Assembly: GCF_036699995.1 (NCBI RefSeq)
Contig: NZ_CP144906.1
Span: forward strand, 4,351,001-4,415,000
DNA length: 64,000 nt
Source of the DNA: Clostridium beijerinckii
GTDB lineage: Bacteria > Bacillota > Clostridia > Clostridiales > Clostridiaceae
Direction: 5' to 3'
Shown: piece after piece, positions 54,958 to 62,972 of the stretch
Numbering within the stretch: position 1 is the first letter of the stretch
Layout of the letters: every line of letters starts with the position of its first letter
Position numbers and translations under genes: made by a program
Notes under the pieces: generated by a model
Seen by the model: only the letters and a program-made list of their open reading frames with translations
What the model was told of the DNA's origin: nothing
Databases searched by the model: none

Positions 54958-56130
54958 TTATTTCTCTCTCAATTTATCAAGAAATCTCTTTGTTCTTTTC
55001 AATGCTTCCATAATATCTTCCATTGATGACGCATAACAAACTCTTATAAATCCTTCTCCACAATCACCAAAAGCATTTCCCGGAATAACTAATACTTTTT
55101 CATTTATAAGCAGTTGTTCACAGAACTCATCCGATGTTATCCCTGTAGATTTAATACTTGGAAATAAATAAAATGCTCCAAGAGGCTCAAAACACTCTAA
55201 TCCCATCTTTCTAAATCCATCCAATAGAACTCTTCTTCTTCTATTATATTCCTTACACATTTCTTCTACACTTCTATCACCACTTTTTAAAGCTTCAATC
55301 GCTGCATACTGAGCAGTTGTCGGTGAACACATAAGAGCATATTGATGAATTTTCTTCATCGCTTCTATTAGAACCGGATGCCCACAGATATACCCAAGTC
55401 TCCATCCTGTCATAGCATACGATTTAGAAAATCCATTTATAACTAAAGTCTTATCTCTCATTTCTGGAAAAGATGCTATTGAAACATGTTTCTCTCCATA
55501 GCAGAGTTCTGAGTATATTTCATCTGAAATTGCAATAATGTTTTTATCTTTAAGAACTTCTACTATTCCTGCTAGTTCATCTCTAGTCATTATTGCACCT
55601 GTTGGGTTATTAGGAAACGGTATTATAACTACCTTTGTTCTAGGTGTAATTGCTTTTTCTAAATCCTCAGGAGTAAGTTTAAATTCGTCTTCTGCTTTAA
55701 GGTTTAAAACCTTAGCTGTTGCTCCAGTAAATGCAGTACATCCCTTATATGCAACAAAGCTTGGCTCTGGAACTATAACCTCATCTCCAGGTCCAACTAA
55801 TGCCCTAAGTGCTATATCAATTCCTTCACTTCCGCCAACAGTAACTATTATTTCATCTTCTGGATTATAGTTAAGATTAAATCTTCTATGAAGATACTTT
55901 GATATCTCACTACGAAGCTCAATAAACCCTGCATTTGAAGAATAATGAGTATGTCCTTGCTCTAAAGAATAAATTCCAGCTTCTCTTACATTCCATGGAG
56001 TTACAAAATCTGGTTCTCCTACACCTAGAGAAATAACATCATCCATTTCATTTATTATATCAAAATATTTTCTAATTCCTGATGGAGGCATATTTTTTAC
56101 GTTATCTAAAATCATGTCTTCTAATCTCAT
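54958..56130 (-). CDS. Class I/II aminotransferase, probable alanine transaminase
   Basis: PLP aminotransferase, 390 residues. Motifs: GVGEPDFVTPWNVREAG, VTVGGSEGIDIALRAL, PFPNNPTGAIM, ISDEIYSELCYG, the PLP lysine in NGFSKSYAMTGWRLGYI and the substrate Arg in FIRVCYASS. This is the AspB/AlaA-type subgroup. The upstream T-box specifier reads as an Ala codon (GCA), which suggests that the enzyme makes alanine from pyruvate. Start overlaps the stop of the Lrp gene by 4 bases. Confidence 0.9.
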   Translation of the reverse strand: MRLEDMILDNVKNMPPSGIRKYFDIINEMDDVISLGVGEPDFVTPWNVREAGIYSLEQGHTHYSSNAGFIELRSEISKYLHRRFNLNYNPEDEIIVTVGGSEGIDIALRALVGPGDEVIVPEPSFVAYKGCTAFTGATAKVLNLKAEDEFKLTPEDLEKAITPRTKVVIIPFPNNPTGAIMTRDELAGIVEVLKDKNIIAISDEIYSELCYGEKHVSIASFPEMRDKTLVINGFSKSYAMTGWRLGYICGHPVLIEAMKKIHQYALMCSPTTAQYAAIEALKSGDRSVEEMCKEYNRRRRVLLDGFRKMGLECFEPLGAFYLFPSIKSTGITSDEFCEQLLINEKVLVIPGNAFGDCGEGFIRVCYASSMEDIMEALKRTKRFLDKLREK

Positions 56131-56606
56131 ATAAATATTGCCTCCCTATCTTCTATCTTCTTTTCTTTAAATATCTTTCCATGATCTTTATATTTCTTTA
56201 ACACAAAGTGAGTACCTGTACTTAATACATATTCTTGCACTGCTAGTTTTTCTGATACAAAAAGAGCAACTTCTTTCATGGTCTTTCCTTCAACAATAAC
56301 CGTTAAATCAAAACCTCCAGACATTAAGTAGCATGCTTTAACTTCTGAAAATTTATATATTCTTTCTGCAACTTTATCAAATCCAACGCCTCTTTGCGGT
56401 GTTATCTTAACTTCTATTAATGCTGTTACTGTTTCACTACCTGTATTTTCCCAATTTATAAGCGTTGTATAACCTGCTATAATGCTTTTTTCCTCATAGT
56501 CTCTTATTGCTTCTCTAACCTCTTCAACAGTTTTACCTGTCATAACTGCTATTTGTTCATCACTGTATCTACTATTTTTTTCTAATATCTCAAGTATTTC
56601 CTCCAT
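56127..56606 (-). CDS. Lrp/AsnC-family transcriptional regulator
   Basis: 159 residues: N-terminal HTH (ILEILEKNSRYSDEQIAVMTGKTVEEVREAI) and C-terminal RAM/ligand-binding domain (VTALIEVKITPQRGVGFDKV, ACYLMSGGFDLTVIVEGKTM). It probably senses an amino acid (alanine is the natural guess) and regulates the coupled aminotransferase in addition to the T-box. ATG at 56606 after AAGGGGG. Cytoplasmic, likely oligomeric. Confidence 0.92.
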   Translation of the reverse strand: MEEILEILEKNSRYSDEQIAVMTGKTVEEVREAIRDYEEKSIIAGYTTLINWENTGSETVTALIEVKITPQRGVGFDKVAERIYKFSEVKACYLMSGGFDLTVIVEGKTMKEVALFVSEKLAVQEYVLSTGTHFVLKKYKDHGKIFKEKKIEDREAIFI

Positions 56607-56640
56607 CGAAATAACCCCCTTATTTTAATATAATTAAATA

Positions 56641-56960
56641 AAAAAATTCCTCCATCCCACACAAGGGACGAAAGAACTACTTCGCGGTACCACCCTAATA
56701 AACAACTTAAAAATTGTTCACTCAGCTAGAGTACATATTATACTCCACCTCTATAACGTGAGGAGCACGTTATAGCCTAATTAAAAATTCTTATTTTCTA
56801 AAAATTTTTATTTCTCAGCTATAAAATTCAAAGGCTGCTTCTATAAAGGATACTTACCAGATTTCACCGACCTCTAGCTCTCTTAAAAGTTTACCATTTA
56901 TATACTCTTCCTTATCACTATCTTTAAAACTTTATTTTTAAAATTACTATCCAATATGAC
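56641..56960 (-). ncRNA. T-box riboswitch, predicted alanine (GCA) specifier
   Basis: On the minus strand the T-box sequence AGGGTGGTACCGCG lies at 56683-56696, in the antiterminator. Downstream a terminator forms from TTCTTTCGTCCC and GGGATGGAGGAA followed by seven U. Upstream, stem I shows AAGAGAGCTAGAGGTCGGTG (AG-bulge/distal region) and a loop-E type specifier bulge: AGTA on the 5' side and GAAGCAG on the 3' side, flanked by pairing TATAAA/TTTATA and AAGG/CCTT. By the usual GAA-NNN pattern the specifier is GCA (56836-56838), alanine; the TGGT bulge fits a tRNA with A at the discriminator, as in tRNA-Ala. It controls the lrp-aminotransferase operon: uncharged tRNA promotes readthrough. Confidence 0.93.
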
Positions 56961-57028
56961 TATAAAATTTCAAATAAAAAAGATAACATGAAAAATTCTT
57001 ATCACTTTTCACTTAAGTCTTTCTTTAT

Positions 57029-57058
57029 ATTATACTAGCAAAAGTACAAAAAATTCAA
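57029..57058 (-). promoter_or_regulatory. Promoter of the T-box operon
   Basis: On the minus strand TTGAAT (57053-57058), 18-base spacer with TG before it (TTTTGCTAG), and TATAAT (57029-57034). Transcription would begin near 57022, about 60-90 bases before stem I. Confidence 0.7.
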
Positions 57059-57150
57059 TATATTTTTTATATTTTTTTATTTAAATGCATAATATTCTAT
57101 TGAATTAACTAAAATTAACCCCAAAAAATATATTTATATAATATATATAT

Positions 57151-57184
57151 AAAAAGGAGCATAAGATTTAATCACTCTTATGCT
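57151..57184 (-). terminator. Terminator of the zinc-ribbon gene
   Basis: AGCATAAGA (57158-57166) pairs with TCTTATGCT (57176-57184), with TTTTT on the minus strand at 57151-57155. It begins about 33 bases beyond the stop codon. Confidence 0.8.
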
Positions 57185-57216
57185 TCTTACTCAATCAATA
57201 GAAAATTTATTACTTT

Positions 57217-57372
57217 CTATCTTCTATTGTTTTGTTGCTTTCTAGCTCTCCTGCAGTCAGGACATCTTACTGGTTCATTTTCAAAACCTTTTTCCTTATA
57301 AAATTCTTGTTCTCCTACAGTGAAAACGAACTCTCTTCCACAATCTTTGCATATTAATGTTTTATCTTCCAT
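57217..57372 (-). CDS. Zinc-ribbon miniprotein (probable zinc-binding trcl type), 51 aa
   Basis: Translates to 51 residues with four cysteines in two pairs: LICKDCGREFVFT and PVRCPDCRRARKQQ, with the middle GEQEFYKEKGFENEP that is characteristic of the small zf-trcl zinc-ribbon family. Too short for ordinary gene callers. The ATG at 57372 has only a poor ribosome binding site; a strong AGGAGGTGA lies 49 bases upstream and serves a TTG that opens an 18-codon frame overlapping the start in another register (see findings). Probably nucleic-acid binding; function not established. Confidence 0.85.
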   Translation of the reverse strand: MEDKTLICKDCGREFVFTVGEQEFYKEKGFENEPVRCPDCRRARKQQNNRR

Positions 57373-57608
57373 TCTAATGTTCCATTGCTCAAGTTAAAAT
57401 AACTTTGCAATAGTTCACCTCCTCTTTTTGCTTAAAAATTTCTTTTGTCATTTAATATTATGTCTGTCTTCATAATTTTTATTCAAAAACATATTATTAT
57501 ATAGTTTATATTTAATTATCATGTAATCTCTCCATATGATATTGCATAGGACTCTTTTACATTTATTTTTGCATATATAATAATTGAATCACATTACTTT
57601 AAGTAGAT

Positions 57609-59885
57609 TTAATTGATCTTTAACTCAAATTTTTCATTTACAAAATCAATTACACACTTTCCACCTTCGCTTAGCTTTCCAAATAAAATTTCATCAACAA
57701 GTAATGGTTTTATATTAGAAGCTATAACCCTTGCTATTTCTCTTGCCCCAAATTCCTCTGATGTGCCTATTTTAGCAATCTGATTTACACATTCTTCACT
57801 AAATTCTATTTCAACATTTTTAGAATTCAATTTATCTTTAAAGTTATTTAATTGCTTTTTAGCAACATTTGCTGCCATAATATCAGTCATTCCATTAAAT
57901 ACTATTATTTTATCCAGTCTATTTCTAAATTCAGGTGTGAAGAACTTTTTAACTTCTTCCATTATAGCTTCACCTTTGACTTCCCTATCTCCGAAACCGA
58001 TAAGTTTTTTGCCTATATTCCTTGCCCCTGCATTAGAAGTCATTATTATTATTGAGTTTCTAAAGTCAGCTTTCCTGCCTTTATTATCAGTAAGTGTAGC
58101 ATAATCCATAACCTGAAGCAGTACACTCAAAATATCAGGGTGCGCCTTTTCTATCTCATCCAGCAATAATACACAATGTGGCGTTTTTCTTATTGAATCA
58201 GTTAAAAGTCCACCTTCTTCATAACCTACATATCCTGGAGGTGATCCTATGAGTTTTGCAGCTGAATGTTTTTCAGTATATTCACTCATGTCAAATCTAA
58301 TCAAATCTATTCCTAGAGTTTTAGATAAACATCTAGCAATCTCTGTTTTTCCAACTCCTGTAGGCCCAACAAAAAGCATAGATGCTACTGGCTTATCCTC
58401 ATCGTTTAATCCAGATCTAGACATCTTTATACATCTTACAACTTCTTCAATCGCTTTATCCTGTGAAAATATATTTTCCTTTAAGTCCTTTTCCAAGTGC
58501 TTTAAAGAACTTATCTCGCTACTTTCCACAGTTTGCTTTGGAATGTTACAAATTTTTGATATTATTTCCTCAATAGTTTTTCTGTCAACTATAATCTGCT
58601 CATTCATATCTTCATTATGCATACGAACATAAGCTCCAGCTTCATCTATAATATCTACAGCTTTATCTGGCAGATATCTGTCATTAATATACTTATCGCT
58701 TAGAGTTACTGCATCTCCAATTGCTTCATCTGTATAACTTACATTATGATATTCTTCATAATTCTTTTTAAGTCCATCTAATATTTGTATAGCTTCTTTT
58801 ATAGATGGTTCTTTAACATCTATTCTTTGGAATCTTCTACTTAATGCTTTATCTTTTTCAAAAAACTTTTTATATTCATCAAAAGTAGTAGCTCCAATAA
58901 ATCTAATTTTTCCTTCTGTAAGATAAGGCTTTAACAAATTGGACGCATCTAATGCGCCACCATTTAACGCTCCAGCACCTACAATATTATGAATTTCATC
59001 TATATATACAATTGGCTTATCTTGTTTGCTAATCAAATCTAAAACTCTTTTTATTCTTTCTTCAAAATCTCCTCTATACTTAGTTCCTGCTATCACAGAT
59101 CCAATATCTAAAGAAAACATAGAACTTCCCTTCAATTTTTCTGGCACCTTGTCTTCACTTATTAACTTTGCAAGTCCTAAAGTTATAGCAGTCTTACCAA
59201 CTCCAGACTCACCTACATGTATAGGATTATTTTTTATCCTTCTACAGAGTATCTGTATACTTCTTTCTAAAATATCTTTTCGTCCTATCAATGGATCATT
59301 TTCTTCTTCTGTAGCTTTCTTAATAAGGTCTATTGTAAACTTATTAAGAAATGCATCTTCTTTTTTCTTCTCTACTTTCTCTTTACTTTCATTCTCAGTA
59401 AATTCATTCTCATCTTCTTTAAAATTTTCTTGCATTTCATCATCATAAGAATTTCGAGTATCTTCATCTATACTATGACACAAAGAATATAGCAAATCTC
59501 TTCTTGTAACGCCTTCTTGCTCTAGATAATATCGTGCATAACTATCTTCTAAATTAAAAATTGCAGAGAGTATATGATCTACGTCAATTGCATCTTTCCC
59601 GCTATACTTAATTTGTTCATTTGCTGTTAAAATGACTCTTTGAAACTCTATGCTCTCTTGTGGTTCTCCTTGACCAATTTTATTTATATATGTTTTCACG
59701 TAAGTTGCCAAATTATATCTTAAATTTTCTAAACTTCCACCACATTCTTTAATAGCATACTCTACATTCTTATCAAAAGTTGCAGCATACAGTAAATGCT
59801 CTGGTGTAATATATTCGCTGCTTTTCTCTTTTGCTTCTTGGTATGCTTTAAGTAATATCAAATTAACTTCATTCGTAATTTTCAT
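57609..59885 (-). CDS. clpA: ATP-dependent Clp protease ATPase subunit ClpA
   Basis: Unfoldase that feeds substrates to ClpP. 758 residues: N-terminal Clp repeats (1-145), an acidic linker (about 150-185), first AAA+ domain with GESGVGKT and YIDEIHNIVGAG, second with GPTGVGKTEIA and LLLDEIEKAHPD, and the ClpP-binding loop KKLIGFGDRE (Ile-Gly-Phe). Absence of a middle coiled-coil domain, plus the neighbouring clpS, identifies ClpA rather than ClpC or ClpB. Three bases after clpS. The first Walker A region reads NPIHVGESG, with normal Lys and Thr. Confidence 0.95.
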   Translation of the reverse strand: MKITNEVNLILLKAYQEAKEKSSEYITPEHLLYAATFDKNVEYAIKECGGSLENLRYNLATYVKTYINKIGQGEPQESIEFQRVILTANEQIKYSGKDAIDVDHILSAIFNLEDSYARYYLEQEGVTRRDLLYSLCHSIDEDTRNSYDDEMQENFKEDENEFTENESKEKVEKKKEDAFLNKFTIDLIKKATEEENDPLIGRKDILERSIQILCRRIKNNPIHVGESGVGKTAITLGLAKLISEDKVPEKLKGSSMFSLDIGSVIAGTKYRGDFEERIKRVLDLISKQDKPIVYIDEIHNIVGAGALNGGALDASNLLKPYLTEGKIRFIGATTFDEYKKFFEKDKALSRRFQRIDVKEPSIKEAIQILDGLKKNYEEYHNVSYTDEAIGDAVTLSDKYINDRYLPDKAVDIIDEAGAYVRMHNEDMNEQIIVDRKTIEEIISKICNIPKQTVESSEISSLKHLEKDLKENIFSQDKAIEEVVRCIKMSRSGLNDEDKPVASMLFVGPTGVGKTEIARCLSKTLGIDLIRFDMSEYTEKHSAAKLIGSPPGYVGYEEGGLLTDSIRKTPHCVLLLDEIEKAHPDILSVLLQVMDYATLTDNKGRKADFRNSIIIMTSNAGARNIGKKLIGFGDREVKGEAIMEEVKKFFTPEFRNRLDKIIVFNGMTDIMAANVAKKQLNNFKDKLNSKNVEIEFSEECVNQIAKIGTSEEFGAREIARVIASNIKPLLVDEILFGKLSEGGKCVIDFVNEKFELKIN

Positions 59886-59888
59886 ATT

Positions 59889-60188
59889 TTACGCCTCCTC
59901 TACAGTAAGCTTAAACGGAAAGCCTTTTTCCTTAGCCATTGACATTGCAGTTGAAACTTTAGTAACTGCTATATCATAACTATATATTCCTGCTATTCCC
60001 TTACCCCTTTCATGCACATCTAACATTATCTTCTCAGCATCTATTAACTTTTTATTAAATACAACTACCAGTATATTAATAACGAATTCCATTGTTGTAT
60101 AATCATCATTATACATAACAACTTTATAATTCTTAGGCTTTTTCACATCAACTTTATTCTTTGGTTTGGTTACAATATTTGTTTCCAT
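59889..60188 (-). CDS. clpS: ClpA adaptor protein ClpS
   Basis: Delivers N-degron proteins to ClpA. 99 residues: a flexible basic N-terminal tail (TNIVTKPKNKVDVKKPKN), then the folded core YKVVMYNDDYTTMEFVINIL (the NDD residues grip the N-degron amino group) and DVHERGKGIAGIYSYDIAVT, with the hydrophobic pocket Met/Val positions. Cotranscribed with clpA. GGGAGGG lies about 15 bases before the ATG. Confidence 0.95.
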   Translation of the reverse strand: METNIVTKPKNKVDVKKPKNYKVVMYNDDYTTMEFVINILVVVFNKKLIDAEKIMLDVHERGKGIAGIYSYDIAVTKVSTAMSMAKEKGFPFKLTVEEA

Positions 60189-60312
60189 ATATAATTGTCT
60201 ATCCCTCCCCGCATATTATCATCATATATATTATTCTAAATAGATATATTTTAACACAATATTTAAGCTTATACCAATAGGATTATAGTAAATTATAGAT
60301 TCATCATTTATA

Positions 60313-61740
60313 TTAATTTATATCTAAAATCCGAATTTTATTATTATTTACTCCAATTATACTTTTTTTATTTATAATATAGTCCCTTACTATTGCTATA
60401 ACATCTTTTGATATTATTTCTCCTGGGCAAACCAAAGGTATTCCTGGAGGATATGGTATTATTGATTCTTTAGCTACTAAACCTTCACACTTTTCTATTT
60501 CACACCATCTGCTTTTTAATTTAAAAGTTTCATAAGGCTCAAATTTTTTAACAGGTATATTTCTAGAATATTTTATCTCTATTTCTCTAGACATATTTCT
60601 CATATCTAAATTTAAAATAGTTTCGTATATAATTTTAAAATCTTCTTCTGTATTAAATGGTGACAGAATTAAAACAACTCCTCTTGAAAAACTCATCTCA
60701 GCCTGTATCTTATTATCTCTTAGATAATCTAGAAATTTATGTCCATTATACCCTTTAGGGAGAATAACTATATATCTACTAGGATCAATTTTGTATCCTT
60801 CTATTCTATCATTATGCTTATCTAAGTCACTTTCACTTAATATATAAACTTTTCCTAGTTTATTAATTTTTTTCTTCCACTTTTCAGATTCATTTATTAA
60901 TTTATCATAATCATCTTTCCCGTATGTATCTAAATAATATCTTGCATAATCTAAAGATGCCATTATCAGATAAGATGGTGAAGTTGTAGTAAATAACTTT
61001 ATGTAAAAATCTATTATGTCATTATCTTCATTTACTAAGAGATATGCGCCTTGAGTTAGGGCTGGTAAAGTTTTATGTGCACTTAAAACCACATAATCTC
61101 CTAAACTCGCAAGAGACTTTGGCAATCTTTTATTTATTCCAAAATGAGCTCCATGAGCACAGTCGATTATAACTTTTAATCCTATTTCCTTCAAATTACA
61201 TATAATCTCTTCTATATCATATGTAATTCCAAAATAATTTGGATATGTTATTATAATTCCCTTTGGTTTTGAGCTATTCTCTAACGCTTTATATATATTC
61301 TCTTTATTAGGTGGTAAAAATAGTCCTAATTCATCATCAATAATAGGTTCTATATATTTAACTTTTAACTTTCTCATAATCAATCCATTATAAATTGACT
61401 TATGGCAGTTTCTTTCAACTAAAACTTCATCACCCTCATCAAATGCTGAAAACATAGCTGCTAAGTTTCCTGATGAGCTTCCATTCACTAAAAAATAGGC
61501 TTTCTTAGCCTTATAAGTTTTAGCTAATAGCTCTTGGGCTTCCTTTATTATCCCTTCTGGATAATGCAAATTATCTAATGGGTCGACCTCTGTTATATCT
61601 AAAAATCCCATTCTATTAACAAACTCCAGCCCAATTTCATCTCTAGTAAATCCAATTCCTCCCTTGTTTCCTGGCATAGAAAGAAGTAGGTTTCCTTCAT
61701 CATTGTATTTAAGTAATTCTTCTAATAATGGTAAATTCAA
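60313..61740 (-). CDS. Orn/Lys/Arg decarboxylase family protein (short form)
   Basis: PLP fold-I decarboxylase acting on a basic amino acid, giving a diamine or agmatine for polyamine synthesis. 475 residues, the short YaaO/SpeA-type. N-terminal SMPGNKGGIGFT, TEVDPLDNLHYPEGIIKEAQ, LVNGSSSGNLAAMFSAF, PLP lysine in VVLSAHKTLPALTQGAYLL and the C-terminal IPYPPGIPLVCPGEII. Which amino acid is used is not readable. Single gene; no clear ribosome binding site is obvious next to the ATG. Confidence 0.9.
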   Translation of the reverse strand: MNLPLLEELLKYNDEGNLLLSMPGNKGGIGFTRDEIGLEFVNRMGFLDITEVDPLDNLHYPEGIIKEAQELLAKTYKAKKAYFLVNGSSSGNLAAMFSAFDEGDEVLVERNCHKSIYNGLIMRKLKVKYIEPIIDDELGLFLPPNKENIYKALENSSKPKGIIITYPNYFGITYDIEEIICNLKEIGLKVIIDCAHGAHFGINKRLPKSLASLGDYVVLSAHKTLPALTQGAYLLVNEDNDIIDFYIKLFTTTSPSYLIMASLDYARYYLDTYGKDDYDKLINESEKWKKKINKLGKVYILSESDLDKHNDRIEGYKIDPSRYIVILPKGYNGHKFLDYLRDNKIQAEMSFSRGVVLILSPFNTEEDFKIIYETILNLDMRNMSREIEIKYSRNIPVKKFEPYETFKLKSRWCEIEKCEGLVAKESIIPYPPGIPLVCPGEIISKDVIAIVRDYIINKKSIIGVNNNKIRILDIN

Positions 61741-61785
61741 AAATACCGCTCCAATCTAATTTCAAATATAATTAACCATGGATAA

Positions 61786-61820
61786 AAGCTTCATATCAGT
61801 AATGAAACGATATGAAGCTT
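61786..61820 (-). terminator. Terminator of the threonine aldolase gene
   Basis: AAGCTTCATATC (61786-61797) pairs perfectly with GATATGAAGCTT (61809-61820) around an 11-base loop; the minus strand continues with TTATCC. It lies about 120 bases beyond the gene's stop. Confidence 0.7.
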
Positions 61821-61938
61821 AAAACATGCTTTCTATTTCATAAATGAAATACTCTATATTGCACTTGTGTTTTTTCCTAATCTTTTGAAAAATACTTAAT
61901 TGTTCTTAAAAGATTCTAGTTAATACTTCATGCCTTTT

Positions 61939-62958
61939 TTATAGGTGTAGATCTTCAATAAATTCTAATATATTTTCTTCTTTAGTTGCCCATGATGTCA
62001 CTAATCTAATTGCAGTATAATTAGAATCAATTATTCTTTCAATATTAAAAGAATATTTCTCACTTAGCTTTTCAATTAAATTATTAGGTAATATAGGGAA
62101 CTGTTGATTTGTAAAAGATTCAGTTAAAAACTTATATCCTTCATCTACTATTGCAGCTTTTAACATAAGTGCCATTTTATTTGCATGTTTTGCAAGTTCA
62201 AAATATAAATCATCTCTGAATAATTCTTCAAATTGAATTCCAAGCAATCTTCCTTTTGCTAATAATCCACCTTTTTGCTTAATAAAATATCTAAAATCTT
62301 CTTTTAATTCATCATTGCATATTACAAGTGCTTCTCCAAAAAGCGCTCCATTTTTAGTTCCTCCAATGTAAAATGCATCAACTAATTTTGCTATATCAGC
62401 TAAAGTCAAATCACTTTCTTCCGCTACAAGTGCAGATCCAAGTCTAGCACCATCCAAATACAATAGCAGTTTATTCCTCTTACAGCAATCATGTAAATCA
62501 ATCAACTCTGCTTTAGTATATAGAGTTCCAAGTTCTGTAGAATTTGATATATATACTAATTTAGGTTGAACCATATGCTCATCACTATGAGAATCAACAA
62601 CATTTTGAACTAAATTTGGAGTAAGTTTTCCATCGTTAGTTCTCATTGTAATTACTTTATGACCAGTTGCTTCAATTGCTCCAGTTTCATGACAATTTAT
62701 ATGACTTGTATCTGCTCCTACTGCTGCCTGATGAGGTCTTAAAAAAGCTGATATAGCTGTAAGATTAACCTGTGTGCCACCAACTAGTAAGTGTATATCT
62801 ACATCTTCCCTATCAATTTTCTTCTTCAGCAGATTAACTGATCTTTCTGTGTACTGATCAGTACCATAACCATCGGTTTGTTCAAGATTTGTTTCAACTA
62901 ATGCATTTAATATTCTTGAGTGTGCGCCTTCACTATAATCATTTTTAAAACTGTACAT
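61939..62958 (-). CDS. ltaE: Low-specificity L-threonine aldolase / beta-eliminating lyase
   Basis: PLP enzyme cleaving threonine or allo-threonine to glycine and acetaldehyde. 339 residues: SFKNDYSEGAHSRILNAL, HLLVGGTQVNLTAISAFLRP, HINCHETGAIEATGHKV, LYLDGARLGSALVAEE and the PLP lysine in FYIGGTKNGALFGEALV. AAAGGAGG precedes the ATG. 14 bases downstream of the M16 peptidase gene on the same strand, so cotranscribed. Confidence 0.92.
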   Translation of the reverse strand: MYSFKNDYSEGAHSRILNALVETNLEQTDGYGTDQYTERSVNLLKKKIDREDVDIHLLVGGTQVNLTAISAFLRPHQAAVGADTSHINCHETGAIEATGHKVITMRTNDGKLTPNLVQNVVDSHSDEHMVQPKLVYISNSTELGTLYTKAELIDLHDCCKRNKLLLYLDGARLGSALVAEESDLTLADIAKLVDAFYIGGTKNGALFGEALVICNDELKEDFRYFIKQKGGLLAKGRLLGIQFEELFRDDLYFELAKHANKMALMLKAAIVDEGYKFLTESFTNQQFPILPNNLIEKLSEKYSFNIERIIDSNYTAIRLVTSWATKEENILEFIEDLHL

Positions 62959-62972
62959 AATTCTGCCTCCTT

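Larger units (their letters stand above)
56607..57216. other. Leader region with T-box and zf-trcl terminator
   Basis: 610 bases between the Lrp gene and the zinc-ribbon gene. Contains the T-box riboswitch (56641-56960), its promoter (57029-57058) and the terminator of the zinc-ribbon gene (57151-57184). No further ORF seen. Confidence 0.7.

Noticed and set aside
57609..59885. ClpC or ClpB instead of ClpA
   Set aside because: No long middle coiled-coil domain, and the gene is coupled to clpS, the ClpA adaptor.
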